From Galaxea fascicularis (Eukaryota > Cnidaria > Anthozoa > Scleractinia > Euphylliidae): DNA of 64,000 bases. Below are positions 1 to 12,222 of the stretch, piece after piece; position 1 is the first letter of the stretch; every line of letters begins with the position of its first letter. The DNA lies in the NCBI GenBank assembly GCA_948470475.1, contig OX419341.1, positions 23,307,207-23,371,206 of the forward strand. Direction: 5' to 3'. Made by a program: the position numbers and the translations under genes. The notes beneath the pieces were generated by a model, which saw nothing but the letters and a program-made list of their open reading frames with translations, was not told the origin of the DNA and made no database searches.

Positions 1-2097
1 AACGGACCGAAGGTCGTCCATCATTCCGTAGGTAATGGCCGCTCGCTCGCGGCGAACCCAGGTTTGGTCCTCTTAACAAGAGGATAACTGAGCTCTGCGA
101 AGCTCGACAGGAAACGATTCTCTTCTACAGACGAATCGACGGTGAACAGCAAGAGGATGTGGAAGTTTCAAAGGCGATAAAAAACTATTTTCACCTTTGG
201 ATTGCTTCATTTTTTTTTACAACGCAACCTAACATGTTTGCACGACCGTGGAAGCCGAATCGCGGACTTGAAATGGATTTTAGACGACCAGGAAAGAGGC
301 TGCAGCCAGGTAAATGGCGCTTTGAATTTCGATTTTCTCTCGGAAATTCATTTGACCGATCCTTCGAAATGGTATAGTGTTCGCACACCTGATTTTCAAT
401 TTGTTTTCACAGGCTTGGAAAGTTGCGCCATATTTTACCGTGCAGGGATTGATGTGATATTTCCAAGATACATTTTTCTGACCTCTTTGAATTGTGATGA
501 AGCTCCGTCGAACTCAAAATGACACGATACTCTCCTACAGACGAATTGGTGGTGAATAGCAAGGGGATGTGGAGGTTTCAAAGGCGATGAAAGACTATTT
601 TCAAGTTCGGATATCTTCATTTTTGTTTTTCACAACGCAGCCTAACATGTTTGCACGACCGTGGAAGCCGAATCGCGGACTTCAAAAATGGATTTTTAGA
701 CGACTACAGCCAAGTAAATGGCGCTATTGACTTTTGATTTTCTCTCGGAGACGAGTCGGCCGTTTAAAACAGAGGACATGGAGATCTTAAAGCGAGGAAA
801 AAACCATTTTGCGTTTCGGACCGCTCTCTCACTTTTTTTTTTTTTAAACGAACATGGTGCTCAAATATTACAGCCGAACTGTGGACGGATTTTGTGCGAC
901 CCAGGAAGAGGCTGCACCCAGGTAAATATTTTTTTGAATGTCGATTTTCTCTTGGAGAATTGTTTGACCAATTCGTTGAGTCGACCATTGTGTCGTATTC
1001 TCATTTTTCGGCTCGCCAAGTCGCATTTTATTCACAATGGTTTTCAACAATGGGAAGCCAATTGAAAGACAGCGTGTTTGTACGCTCTCACCAAAGTTTT
1101 TCTCGCTGCTAACAACACAATCCTTGTTTACTTCCATACAATTTTCTGTAAAAACGGTATGTTGATGCGTTTGTCCCTTTTTATTTGTGGTTGTCTTTAG
1201 AAAAGCACATCCTTGTTGTATTTTGCCTGTCAGTGTGGTGACACTATATGCGAACGGCTACGGTGAACAAAATATTTTTTGCTGTCCAGGTTTTTTTTTT
1301 TTTTTTGTGATGGACCACCAAAACCTCGGGCATTGTTTCTCGAAGCATTCCCGTTTCAAGAAGGTTTAAAGCCTACCGTCCTCGTTCCTATGCACTGTCA
1401 TTAATTTTTTCCTCGTCTCGACCAAAACTGGATTCATGCAAACACAAACAAAAACCACGAAGGAATTATACGCGGGATGACATGATATGGCAAAACAAAA
1501 TCATCGCCGTGACCTCAGTCTTAATAATATTGTACAAAAGGAGAGGCCGGTTTCGGTTGGTGTAAGACTCATTAAAAATATTTTGACAAGATGACTTGAC
1601 GTGTTTCTTTGTCGATGAATCCCGCAAGTGGGCGACGTGTGTGGTTTTTTCATTCACCCATGAACTTTTGTTTTTCTCTTTTTTGTTTGAGCGCCAACGA
1701 GGTTTTTTCATACACCCAGGAACTTCGATTTTTTTTTTCTTTTGGAACGCCAACGATTGCCTGTCTTAAATTGTTTTTGTATGCCAAATCCGTTCGTTTT
1801 TTCCATTCATTGACCCGCGCGAAACCTTCATCGCTTCACCCAACCCCTGCTGCGTGATCTCTGCCCCTAGGGACCACCCTTTCAATGTCGACCACCCGCG
1901 TATCAGGCCCAAGTATCCGCCGACCGCCAGCGTGCCAGGTGCAAGTCTCCGCCACGACCGCCAGCGTGCCAGGCGCAAGTAAAACATGTTCATTAAACCA
2001 TGTTTGAAAAAACGTTCATCCGTTTGTGTGTCCTTCTTTCTTGTCGCGTATGGGGAGTTTTCCAAAACATACCTCATTTGCATATATGCTACTTATG
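1..2097 (+). repeat. Right TIR of an upstream Polinton (partial, truncated outer end)
   Basis: This stretch is a near-identical direct copy of 23183-25255 and an inverted copy of the left TIR at 9857-11994. It carries the same GC-rich direct repeats (about 1907-1980) that the right TIR has and the left TIR lacks, so it is a right TIR. Its outermost part, about 80 bases, is missing: similarity stops after the ATTTGCATATATGCTACTTATG-type segment near 2097 and host sequence follows. The element body would lie left of the window. Short open frames inside it are not convincing genes. Confidence 0.9.
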
Positions 2098-3858
2098 TTA
2101 CTTATGACGTTAAACAAATGTTATAAATTATTGTACTACGTGAAACTATAGCGAATCTCTTTTCTTCTCTTTTTGTAATGGTCCGCCTAGTTGTTTCGAA
2201 GCTTTCTGTGGGGCAACCAATATTGTATTGTTAGCGATTCATTGTGCATTAATTCATGTTGAAGTTGTCTCGCTATCTTGCAATAGTAACTGACCTTCCA
2301 ATCGATTTAACGTGTAACGAAAATTGTCTTTATGAAGGTTTATAATCATATAGATAGAACCGCGTCATAACGCAAATGTTCTAGTACTATTAGTAATATA
2401 TCCTCACTGCATACCTATTACCACATCATGGTAGACTAAGTTATGGGAGGAGACCGCGACAACTGTGGCGACAACGATGACAACGATCGACAACGACAAC
2501 GATCGACAACGATCGACAACGATCGAAGCAAAACACGAGAATTTAAGCAAAGCGACGGCGCGGCAAAGCATCATACCTGCCCCGAGGACGCAGAGCACGG
2601 CGGAATCTGAAAGACATAGCTCAAATTCCGTGATGCGCTAATTATGTATGCAGTGAGAATATTGAACAAATTGCAAAGCATTCCTAAAATGGTCACTTGC
2701 CACACTTCATAGAAAATACAGGCAATTAAAATGCGGGAAAGCCATTGCATGTTCGTCGGTATTTTACCGAACATTCCCATCGTGCACCGAATTGTTTATG
2801 TATTTTCTATGACATGTATAAGCAAAGTTTTCTCGTGATCTACCATGGAAAATGTCACCTGTACTTTCCTCATTGCATACACACTCACCTAAATGCTCGC
2901 GTATATACGAGGAAAATGCAAGCAAACTGCTCGTGGGATATTACGTGGTATACTTCTCGAAAGCATTATCCTGCTCAGTCTTTAGGAATATCCCCTAACT
3001 TGTTTTTAAATCAACTTAATTTTTTTTTAATTTAAATTATTAAACGGATTGATAACTAAAGCACAATTACAGGGAAAAAAACCGGCCGAAAAATCGCCAT
3101 TTCCCCCCCTAAATTAAACCACAAAATTGTGTACACAGGATATCTGTCGAGTATACACGCAACGAATATCGAGCCGATATTCTGAGTGATTTGTTACATA
3201 ATTTTACATACATAATTTTTGCCTGTCGTGGACAAAAATTTTTTTTCTTCAGTCTTTGTTTATGATAAATTTTTTTAGTTAACTTAAAAATTCATCCTTC
3301 TCAATCTTGCAGAATATCCCCGGATAATCACTGTGAATGAATCAGTTGAACCATGATTGAACTTTTCGATCGGACGTTTTTTAATCAAAAATGTAATAAA
3401 ACTTATTGTGTTGGAAAATTGGATGTTTGATTTGAATTATTATTATTATGAAATGTTTTAGGCTCGTTTTTAATGTGTTACCTTAAACAGGTCGGCTCAA
3501 TAATTAGATACGTAAAAAGTCTAGGCAAAATGCAGAATGAATAAATAGTTAATTTGCCATGGATGTTTACCGTAATTCGTACGGCTTTCTTCTTTTCAAA
3601 ATATGTCTAGCACATGTTTGGTGTTAAAAATTACCATTAAAGGCAACCCATACGTTACCGAAAAGAATCAATACCTAATAAGACTTTCTATTTGGTTCCA
3701 AATTCTCAGAGACAGCTGAGCAAACACAGCACTGATTATTCTCACTTGTTTGATCGAGTTTGCTCAAATTAACACTGACTCCGCTTCTGTGAAGATAGAT
3801 ACTGAAAACGCTTCTCTGGACGACTAACTGCCTTTCGTGGTCTCAGCTCACAAAGAAG
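2098..3858 (+). other. Host unit 1, 5' flank of the signal-exon gene
   Basis: Non-coding as far as can be seen. It matches about 26001-27806 (unit 2) and 34700-36540 (unit 3) almost base for base, and its last 350 bases match 42350-42655 (unit 4) more loosely. The best conserved part among all four copies is the 100 bases before the start codon, including the shared stretch CTGTGAAGATAGATAC, so this is probably the promoter and 5' UTR. No clear TATA box is seen. About 665 bases of host sequence present beside the Polinton at 25336-26000 are missing here. Confidence 0.7.
2458..2530 (+). repeat. Short tandem array of ACAACGATCG-type units
   Basis: Repeats of GACAACGATCG and GACAAC are seen only in unit 1. 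The same place in units 2 and 3 holds a unique GC-rich stretch (26362-26475 and 35086-35196) ending in a single ACAACGATCG. Confidence 0.8.
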
Positions 3859-6800
3859 ATGAAAATGATCTTTGCTGGCCTACTCCTTAGCCTTCTGGTG
3901 GTGACTTCTAAGGCAGGTTACCCCGAAGAAATAGAACATGAAGATCTTGCAGACGAAATGGAAGATCCCGCGGAGTGGAAATTTGATGATGAACCTCCCA
4001 GTGAGTATTTGTCTCTATTATTCTTAGTCTAGTTACATCTCATTTTCATGTGATACGAACATACATAAAACTCAAACAAGGGGTACCACAAAGCTCCTCT
4101 TTCACACGATAATTCGTCAAGGATAATTTCACTGATATACTCCTTTCATTCACAAGTACAGCACTTTGAAATTTGATCCACATTATTATGGCAGCCACCG
4201 GTATTTTCACCGTACTTTTCAATTTTCGCCTATGATATTACAGTCAAACCAAGTCAAGCGTACCCCTGTAGATTCCATTCAGCGAATGCTTTCATTTTAA
4301 AAATGAGCAAATCGATGTTCAAATCAAAATTCAGTCTCTAAAACAGGTGATAAAGTAAATTCATCACAAATTCCTTCAAGGAAAGGCTTATTTTTTATCT
4401 CCCACCCATAGGCTGCTGGTTTGTACTATAATACATCATATCTTGGCTCTCACTCACCATGGGCAAAAGCAGTCAAAGTTCCGTCCTGTTGAAAACGGCT
4501 AACCATCTTTCTGAAGACAGCAAGCGTTACAAATCATGATAAATTTGCGTTCTGGAAAATCCACGATTGCACTTGCCGTGAATTTCTCCTCTTATTTCGT
4601 TAGAGATAGGTTTTTCAGGCTCGAAGGTTTGGTCTTTCGACCCGTGTGAGGTAATCCGAGACAATCTTGGATTCAGGATTCCACATACTGGAACAAAAAT
4701 AACTAAAATTTGCAAATCACTGCTTTTCGTGTTCATGCATAATTCGCTTGCAGAATTGTTTGATTCAGTGCTACAAAATAATTTGCTGGGAAAAGGGTGC
4801 CCAGATACTTTATACACCAAAATTGCAACAGTAGACAGCCCAAAAACGTTTGTTACTTTTTTAATTTCTAAGCTTGTCCTTCACAGGCAGGCCAATCAAC
4901 CCGATTTGGAGTGAATTTTCGGCAACTTGGATTCCGGATTCCAATCTTGGCGGGATTCCGGATTCCTAGGGCTGGATTCCAGATTCCAAAGCCCAGGATT
5001 CAGAATTCCAGAAGCAAAAATGTCTTAGATTCCGGAATCCGGATTACCTTAGATGGGGTGAGGTCTTGCTTGGTTTCTTGCCACCATTTTGTAAACAAGC
5101 TACATTTTCCATACAAGGAACATCCCTTGTTCGTATAATCCAATCAGAAACCGCCAATTTTGATTTGAATATTTATGTGCTCGTTTCCAAAATGAAACCA
5201 TTGTCTGAACGACACAAACGGGTTCAATTCTCAAATAATCGATTCATTTTATAATTCTACATGGGTACGTTTGACCTGGTTCGACTTTAAAATGTAAAAT
5301 TGTCATCTCAAAAGTGAGATTGGGAGTAATAATTGCGTGACCTGCTTTATTTCTTTGACCGACTCAACCACGGCGGTCAAATGCAAGTTGGCGTCCCCGC
5401 TCAAATGGACACCAACGTGGCAGGTTCGTGCTAAGTTTTATCATCACTTTTCGAACATCTATTTTCGCCATAACCTTGCAGTGACGAGTTACTGTTGGGC
5501 CAGAAATAGTTTTAAGTTGTTTCTATATACCTACCCTTCAACTCCCTTCTGTCTGAGCGTTATTCGTGTATGCAAACGTATTTTAATTTACTGATATACT
5601 TGATGAATACTTCTGTTACGAGTCATGAACAGACTGGAGTTTATGGACTCTTTACTGTGCGAATCCGAAAACCGTGAACATTTTGATTCGACTTTGACAT
5701 TTCCTAATGTGCGGCAACTATGGCAAGCCTTTTGTAGCAAAATTTAATCCTTGCAATATATGTTTAATCCTCCAAATATTGGTTTATTCTAAACTTGTGA
5801 AATTCATTCAATCCACAATCCACCAAATATTGGTTTAATTTAATCCAGTGAAAAGCCATTCAATCCAATCGAAAATATAAATTTTCATTCAATCTAATCT
5901 TTTCATTTTTATCATCCAATCCAAATGCCTTGAGTTTTTATTCAATGCAAATACCTATACTAATTTGACCTGTGCCTCCCTACGGTTGAGGGCGACTTTG
6001 TCGTGACGGAGGGGTCATTTTCGATTGGATTGAATGAATTTTCACAAGTTTAGAATAAACCAATATTTGGTGGATTAAACATATATTGCAAGGATTAAAT
6101 TTTGCTACAAAAGGCTTGCCATAGGCAACCAATCAGAAGAAACATGAAACCACAACCTAATTACCGTTGCTGTCTGCGGTTTAGTTTTCTGGCGCGTGAT
6201 TGGCTTTTTACTTGATACACAATAACATTCCATAAATACTTCTAATGTTCACGGTTTTGGGATTTCACAGGAGGCTTACATTGTTGAACTCTGCTCAAAC
6301 GCCTTAACGGAAGGGGACTAAGTCCAAGTTAAATTAGGATCAATGCAGTTTTTTATTATGAATAAAATAATTCTTTGTCAGTCACGAAATAACAATTACA
6401 ACACAATTGCACTTCGAACTAACGCTTCTTCACAGAGAAAACTTGTCCTATGTACAACCCTCCTGCCAATGGAGCGTTGGCCTGCCAGGATTTTGGATCA
6501 GAACCGACATGCACCGTTTCTTGCCAAAGAGGGTTTGACTTCACAACTCCTCCCGCATTCCTATACGTATGCTCTTCGGGAACTTGGCAAACGATTGGTT
6601 TTGGTTTCTATACATTGCCGTGGCCTGATTGTGCAGGTAAGCAGAATTATTATATGACAGGATCTCCTTAATCTAAGTTAGTTCGGACAGTCCCGAAGCT
6701 GTTCTTCGGACAGCGCCTGACCTTTGTGCAATCCTTGATGTCGAAGTTTTAACAGCAACCTTATTTTGAAAGGCGAGTTTTCAAGACCCGTAATATTCCT

Positions 6801-9085
6801 GTGTTTTTAATCCAATGTTGTCGTAACCGGTCTTTCTCAACCTCAATATAGTCTTCTTGTATTGGTTTCGATTTTGTAGCCAATTTTACTGAGCCTGCTT
6901 TTCATTCTTAAAGCTCTATTTCATAGTCCCATTCTCTGAGACCTGTTGTCAAGATGGAATGCGTGATCAACCCCCCCCCCCCCCACTCAACGAAGAAGCT
7001 CAGACCCGGTTCAAAGGTCAAAGGTCGAACTTCACATGTGCCGAATATAATGCAAATGCGAAAAATCTATTGTTTTCCCTTATTTGCATTAGATTCGGTA
7101 CATGTGAAGTTCGACGTTTGAACCGGGCCTAACCTCGCCCCGACGGCATCGTCTAGATACGGCTTGATTTAGACCACTCATATAAACTCTCCGTAGGTCA
7201 ACGTAGCTTGATTAGGAATAAAACAAAAAGAGCGGTGATAAACACGGCAAACCAACGCATTTTATACGGACGTGAAGTTTCAAATGCTAGGCAACATACA
7301 TTTTGAAAAGTAACCGTTATAATGTTGGAAAAACTTTTATTGATATTCACTTGAAGGGTCTGGAACCGAGATTAAGAAAACGAATTAGGGAAACGAAGTC
7401 AGGTTATAAAAGGCTGACATCTAATTAATAAGACAACGGCTTCTCACTGCCGAGGTTGACATTCAAAGCTGGCCCAAGTTCTTAGATAAATAATATTTCT
7501 TTTATTTTGTACTGTAACGAAAGGTTTTGAAAAACATTTCAGAATAAAAAGTAGCGAGATAAAAACATAACGTTTCGGTGACAACATGTCACCATTATCA
7601 AATGCAAATTATTGTAAGATAGATAGCGTTATATAAAGAATAGTGAGTGGGAAAATATATTACAATAAATGAGGCGGGGATAAAAAAATTTGGAAAGAAT
7701 TTAAATAAACAGTTTCGCGGGAATGGAGTCATTTTGAGTGTTCAGAGTCGCTCATCTCTTTTTCCGTATTAGAAGCATCTCATAATTAAGGCACTCAAAC
7801 TTTCCGCATTTCTTTAAGGTGGTAAACTACTCGTTAAGATTGTGAGATCTTTGGTTGTGTTTGTCCTTTAGGTGTTTCTCGATGACGGAATATTTATGCT
7901 CCTCGATGCGCTGATGGAGATGACGGCTCGTGTTGCCTATATAATTCAAATCACATGAATTACATTGAAATTCATACACAACGCATTGTTGGTTTACAAG
8001 TGAGGGCTTTGTTTCCGCAATTTCCAAATCTTTAGAGATTTTCCTACTTGTGAAAACTGGTACGGTTGTAATACACGATCGATTTTCTTTCCAAGGTCGC
8101 TTAGTTGCTTACGCACGGAGTCGGCAGATTTCTGATCTTCGAGAGGCAAGGTTATTAATACAGGGCAGTTTCAGAAACATTTTTCTTAGCTCATATCATT
8201 TTTTGGAGAAGAGGTCCGGTAAGGATGACAAACGTTTAGCGCGAACAAGCATAGTTCTTATTAGCGATCGTTTATATGTGTTGTCCACATGGCTCTGGTA
8301 AGGGAGTAAAAGCTTTTTGTTGGTCTTTTTTTCTGTAGACAGAGGTGTTAATGTGGTTATCAGTTTTAGTGATTACCATGCCTACGAAGGGTGAGCTGTT
8401 GTTGACAACTGTTTTCGATTGTAAATTGGATTTCTGGGTGCGCTTCATTCAGAAATGAAAGGAAGTCGGTAGCAGCGGTAAAGTCAGGTACAAGGGCGAA
8501 AGTATCGTCGACGTATCTTCTGTATGAACTGGGAAAATGATAATCAGTTTTGCCCGACGCTAAAATTTCAAAATGATCCCACTTAATGTTGTGTCCATTG
8601 CTTTTCCGCATGTGGTCAGCAATGGCTGGTGTGAAGTCATTCAATTTAGCGCGGGCCTTGAAATGTCCAGTTTTTCTGTCATGAAGTCTTCGCTTTGTTT
8701 TACATCCCGCAGGTAATGCTATTGGTTTGGTATCTTTAAGTCAATTATCCCTAACTCAACTGACTTTTTTTTCCATACAACAGCAACAGCCAATCCTGCC
8801 CAAGTTAGCATGTGGCAATTTCCCCAATTTTACTACGATGGAAACTGCAGTGATCCTAGCACACAAACACAAATAAAAAGTAATTTCGTCTTCCTCCTAA
8901 CACTCTTCAACCTCTGCATCGATCCACATACTATGGAACAACGTTGCAACCAGAATGAAGTGACAGTGCATTGTGGTACAACCTCAGCAGCAGCAAGAAG
9001 GCGCCGAAGCATGGCCAGAAATCCCGGACATTTGAGCCCGCGCAGCGGCAGCGGCTTTGCCCCCGTTCTCAAAAAAATATGGTGA
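3859..9085 (+). CDS. Predicted secreted sushi-domain protein with borrowed signal exon (unit 1)
   Basis: Predicted exons are 3859-4000, 6436-6636 and 8784-9085, joined in phase 1 throughout, giving about 214 residues. Exon 1 encodes a signal peptide (MKMIFAGLLLSLLVVTSKAG) and an acidic segment rich in Glu and Asp, and ends at a good donor (A|GTGAGT). Exon 2 is a symmetrical phase 1-1 exon with the pattern of a sushi/CCP domain: KTCP, NPPANG, four cysteines, a GxW near the end and PDC. Exon 3 encodes an extracellular-looking segment with FYYDGNC, LCIDP and VTVHCG, then a dibasic RRRR run, and a stop. Its acceptor is ambiguous (CAGCAACAG); both choices keep phase. Exon 1 is nearly identical to exon 1 of the unrelated helical peptide gene at 36541. 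The splice model is inferred, and further exons could lie in the introns. Confidence 0.6.
4921..5047 (+). repeat. GGATTCCGGATTCC degenerate array in intron 1
   Basis: Imperfect repeats of GGATTCC and GATTCCGGAATCC within the first intron of the unit 1 gene; the copy at 28869-28995 is the same. Similar GATTCAGGATTCC words occur just upstream near 4670. The remainder of the 4001-6435 intron holds no gene that I can see. Confidence 0.75.
5713..6129. mobile_element. Hairpin MITE flanked by GGCAAC direct repeats (unit 1)
   Basis: The ends at 5719 and 6123 are long inverted repeats (TATGGCAAGCCTTTTGTAGC and its complement, continuing for about 100 bases through TTTAATCC and CAATATTTGGT). Both sides carry GGCAAC (5713-5718 and 6124-6129), a likely 6-base target duplication. 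No coding capacity. It sits in intron 1. Confidence 0.8.
7002..7130. repeat. Palindromic hairpin repeat in intron 2 (unit 1)
   Basis: AGACCCGGTTCAAAGG at the left pairs with TTTGAACCGGGCCT at the right, with ACTTCACATGTGCCGAATAT pairing across the centre. It follows a C homopolymer near 6970. It is probably a MITE; the same element is at 30957-31085. Confidence 0.7.
7815..8720 (-). mobile_element. Penelope-like element remnant, tandem junction (unit 1)
   Basis: On the minus strand, from right to left, there is a piece that looks like the end of a GIY-YIG domain (about 8720-8540), then a reverse transcriptase piece with YRRYVDDTFALV (about 8540-8366), a linker, and a GIY-YIG start with CNSCDLNYIGNTSRHLHQR (8027-7827). 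Penelope-like elements encode a reverse transcriptase followed by a GIY-YIG nuclease and are often found in tandem. Having an endonuclease tail before the reverse transcriptase piece fits the junction of two tandem partial copies. Frames are broken and it is inactive. It lies inside intron 2 of the sushi gene, on the opposite strand. Confidence 0.75.
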
Positions 9086-9204
9086 TCAAGTTTACAAAAA
9101 AATGTATGGAGCGAAAATTATAGTTGAAGATAGAAACATTTCTCGCGTACCTGTAACAGTTGCCAAGTCGGAATCCAATAGTAGGAAGTATCTGTAACCC
9201 ACTG

Positions 9205-9210
9205 AATAAA
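9205..9210 (+). promoter_or_regulatory. AATAAA poly(A) signal for the unit 1 sushi gene
   Basis: AATAAA lies 120 bases after the stop at 9085. In unit 2 the same position reads TATAAA (about 33160), a weaker signal. The following 9211-9699 shows no gene. Confidence 0.6.
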
Positions 9211-9699
9211 TATTAAATCCACAACAGACTGTTAATACCGTCCTCTTTTAGTGTAATTATACCTCTCCTGTCGATCTCACAACCCTTCTATTTTATGCGG
9301 AATATTGTTCAATTCGCCGTCTGTCACCTCGCCTGGCCGCGCTCTCATCCAATTGTTCGATGTTGCCAAGTTCATTCCCGAAAGTCACCAGCGTGGCCCG
9401 CAAACACAACAATTTTCAGGTAGATTGAACACGTTTAACAGCGTCCATTTTTGGGTTGAAAACACAGTAGAGACGTTCATCATGAACTACCGGAAGTGGG
9501 CCCATGAAAGCCTGACTTCAAGCGCAAAAAGAAGCTCACTTCTTCAGTGCCTTCGACTGTATTCGCCATCGTTTATCCGCCATTGCCTGATTTCATACCG
9601 TGAAGGACTAGTACTAGGTACGAGTCTGTAAATTATGGGATTAGCAACTATTGATCCACATAGTCAGAAAGAGCACACCGAGATTCACAAAATCCCCAA

Positions 9700-9856
9700 G
9701 TTTGGTGTTAATCGGGCTAGTTTTGACTCAGATACAGGCATTTAAACTAAACGTAAAAAATTACAAAGAAATGTATGGAAATCTGGTCAAATCCGGACTT
9801 TTGTCCGGATTTCCATACATTTCTTTGTAATTTTTTACGTTTTTAAATGCCTGTAT
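9700..9856. mobile_element. Hairpin MITE truncated by the Polinton junction
   Basis: The left arm (GTTTGGTGTTAATCGGGC) and the central palindrome (GTAAAAAATTACAAAGAAAT and its complement) are present, but the right arm stops at CCTGTAT, directly next to the Polinton end at 9857. The intact element is at 33655-33843. Confidence 0.8.
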
Positions 9857-11994
9857 AGTAGTACTATGCGCTCGACTAAACCCACGGCACGCGACCCCCC
9901 AAAAAATTAGCATATATCCAAATGAGGTCATTAGCATAAGTAGCATATATGCAAATGAGGTATGTTTTGGAAAACTCCCCATACGCGACAAGAAAGAAGG
10001 GCACACAAACGGATGAACGTTTTTTCAAACATGGTTTAATGAACATGTTTTACTTGCGCCTGATACGCGGGTGGTCGACATTGAAAGGGTGGTCCCTAGG
10101 GGCAGAGATCACGCAGCAGGGGTTGGGTGAAGGGCGCGGGTGGAAATCAGTGGATTTGAGATGAGAAAAGAGACCCAGCGCGATGAAGGTTTCGCGCGGG
10201 TCAATGAATGGAAAAAACGAACGGATTTGGCATACAAAAACAATTTAAGACAGGCAATCGTTGGCGTTCCAAAAGAAAAAAAATCGAAGTTCCTGGGTGT
10301 ATGAAAAAACCTCGTTGGCGCTCAAACAAAAAAGAGAAAAACAAAAGTTCATGGGTGAATGAAAAAACCACACACGTCGCCCACTTGCGGGATTCATCGA
10401 CAAAGAAACACGTCAAGTCATCTTGTCAAAATATTTTTAATGAGTCTTACACCAACCGAAACCGGCCTCTCCTTTTGAACAATATTATTAAGACTGAGGT
10501 CACGGCGATGATTTTGTTTTGCCGTATCATGTCATCCAGCGTATAATTCCTTCGTGGTTTTTGTTTGTGTTTGCATGAATCCAGTTTTGGTCGAGACGAG
10601 GAAAAAATTAATGACAATGCATAGGAACGAGAACGGTAGGCTTTAAACCTTCTTGAAACGGGAATGCTTCGAGAAACAATGCCCGAGGTTTTGGTGGTCC
10701 ATCACAAAAAAAAAAATCTGGACAGCAAAAAATATTTTGTTCACCGTAGCCGTTCGCATATAGTGTCACCACACTGACAGGCAAAATACAACAAGGATGT
10801 GCTTTTCTAAAGACAACCACAAATAAAAAGGGACAAACGCATCAACATACCGTTTTTATAACAGAAAATTGTATGGAAGTAAACAAGGATTGTGTTGTTA
10901 GCAGCGAGAAAAACTTTGGTGAGAGCGTACAAACACGCTGTCTTTCAATTGGCTTCCCCATTGTTGAAAACCATTGTGAATAAAATGCGACTTGGCGAGC
11001 CGAAAAATGAGAATACGACACAAAGGTCGACTCAACGAATTGGTCAAACAATTCTCCAAGAGAAAATCGACATTCAAAAAAATATTTACCTGGGTGCAGC
11101 CTCTTCCTGGGTCGCACAAAATCCGTCCACAGTTCGGCTGTAATATTTGAGCACCATGTTCGTTTAAAAAAAAAAAGTGAGAGAGCGGTCCGAAACGCAA
11201 AATGGTTTTTTCCTCGCTTTAAGATCTCCATGTCCTCTGTTTTAAACGGCCGACTCGTCTCCGAGAGAAAATCAAAAGTCAATAGCGCCATTTACTTGGC
11301 TGTAGTCGTCTAAAAATCCATTTTTGAAGTCCGCGATTCGGCTTCCACGGTCGTGCAAACATGTTAGGTTGCGTTGTGAAAAACAAAAATGAAGATATCC
11401 GAACTTGAAAATAGTCTTTCATCGCCTTTGAAACCTCCACATCCTCTTGCTATTCACCACCAATTCGTCTGTAGGAGAGTATCGTGTCATTTTGAGTTCG
11501 ACGGAGCTTCATCACAATTCAAAGAGGTCAGAAAAATGTATCTTGGAAATATCACATCAATCCCTGCACGGTAAAATATGGCGCAACTTTCCAAGCCTGT
11601 GAAAACAAATTGAAAATCAGGTGTGCGAACACTATACCATTTCGAAGGATCGGTCAAATGAATTTCCGAGAGAAAATCGAAATTCAAAGCGCCATTTACC
11701 TGGCTGCAGCCTCTTTCCTGGTCGTCTAAAATCCATTTCAAGTCCGCGATTCGGCTTCCACGGTCGTGCAAACATGTTAGGTTGCGTTGTAAAAAAAAAT
11801 GAAGCAATCCAAAGGTGAAAATAGTTTTTCATCGCCTTTGAAACTTCCACATCCTCTTGCTGTTCACCGCCGATTCGTCTGTAGAAGAGAATCGTTTCCT
11901 GTCGAGCTTCGCAGAGCTCAGTTATCCTCATGTTAAGAGGACCAAACCTGGGTTCGCCGCGAGCGAGCGGCCATTACCTACGGAATGATGGACG
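9857..11994 (-). repeat. Left TIR of the Polinton
   Basis: Inverted copy of 23196-25335. It starts AGTAGTACTATGCGCTCGAC and its terminal 100 bases carry repeated octamer-like words (TAGCATATATGCAAATGAGG). Compared with the right TIR it lacks about 70 bases of GC-rich direct repeats and has a private insertion near 10130-10190. It contains three diverged internal repeats, each with a CAGGTAAAT word. No convincing gene. Confidence 0.93.
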
Positions 11995-12175
11995 GACGTA
12001 GAGGCGGGCCAGATCGGTTTTGAGCTGACTTTGAGGTTCGGCCTCTTTTTCTGGCGAAGGGTAAGAGGAGAGGCCCGTGCTGGACGCTGCATCGTAACCA
12101 GTTATTGCGAACAATGGCAAATAGTTTTTGAAAGAGAAAAAAAAACACGTTGCAGATGGTTTGAAAAAAGAACCT

Positions 12176-12181
12176 TTTATT
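12176..12181 (-). promoter_or_regulatory. AATAAA poly(A) signal, minus strand
   Basis: TTTATT on the plus strand, 40 bases beyond the stop of the phospholipase-like gene. It is probably the 3' end signal for the leftmost Polinton transcript. Confidence 0.5.
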
Positions 12182-12222
12182 TTAACCTTTCAACCTCGTT
12201 TTTTAAAAAACACAGTGTTTCA

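Noticed and set aside
842..1110. Open frames in the TIR copies
   Set aside because: Short, low complexity, with homopolymer-driven frames that change between copies; no recognisable domain.
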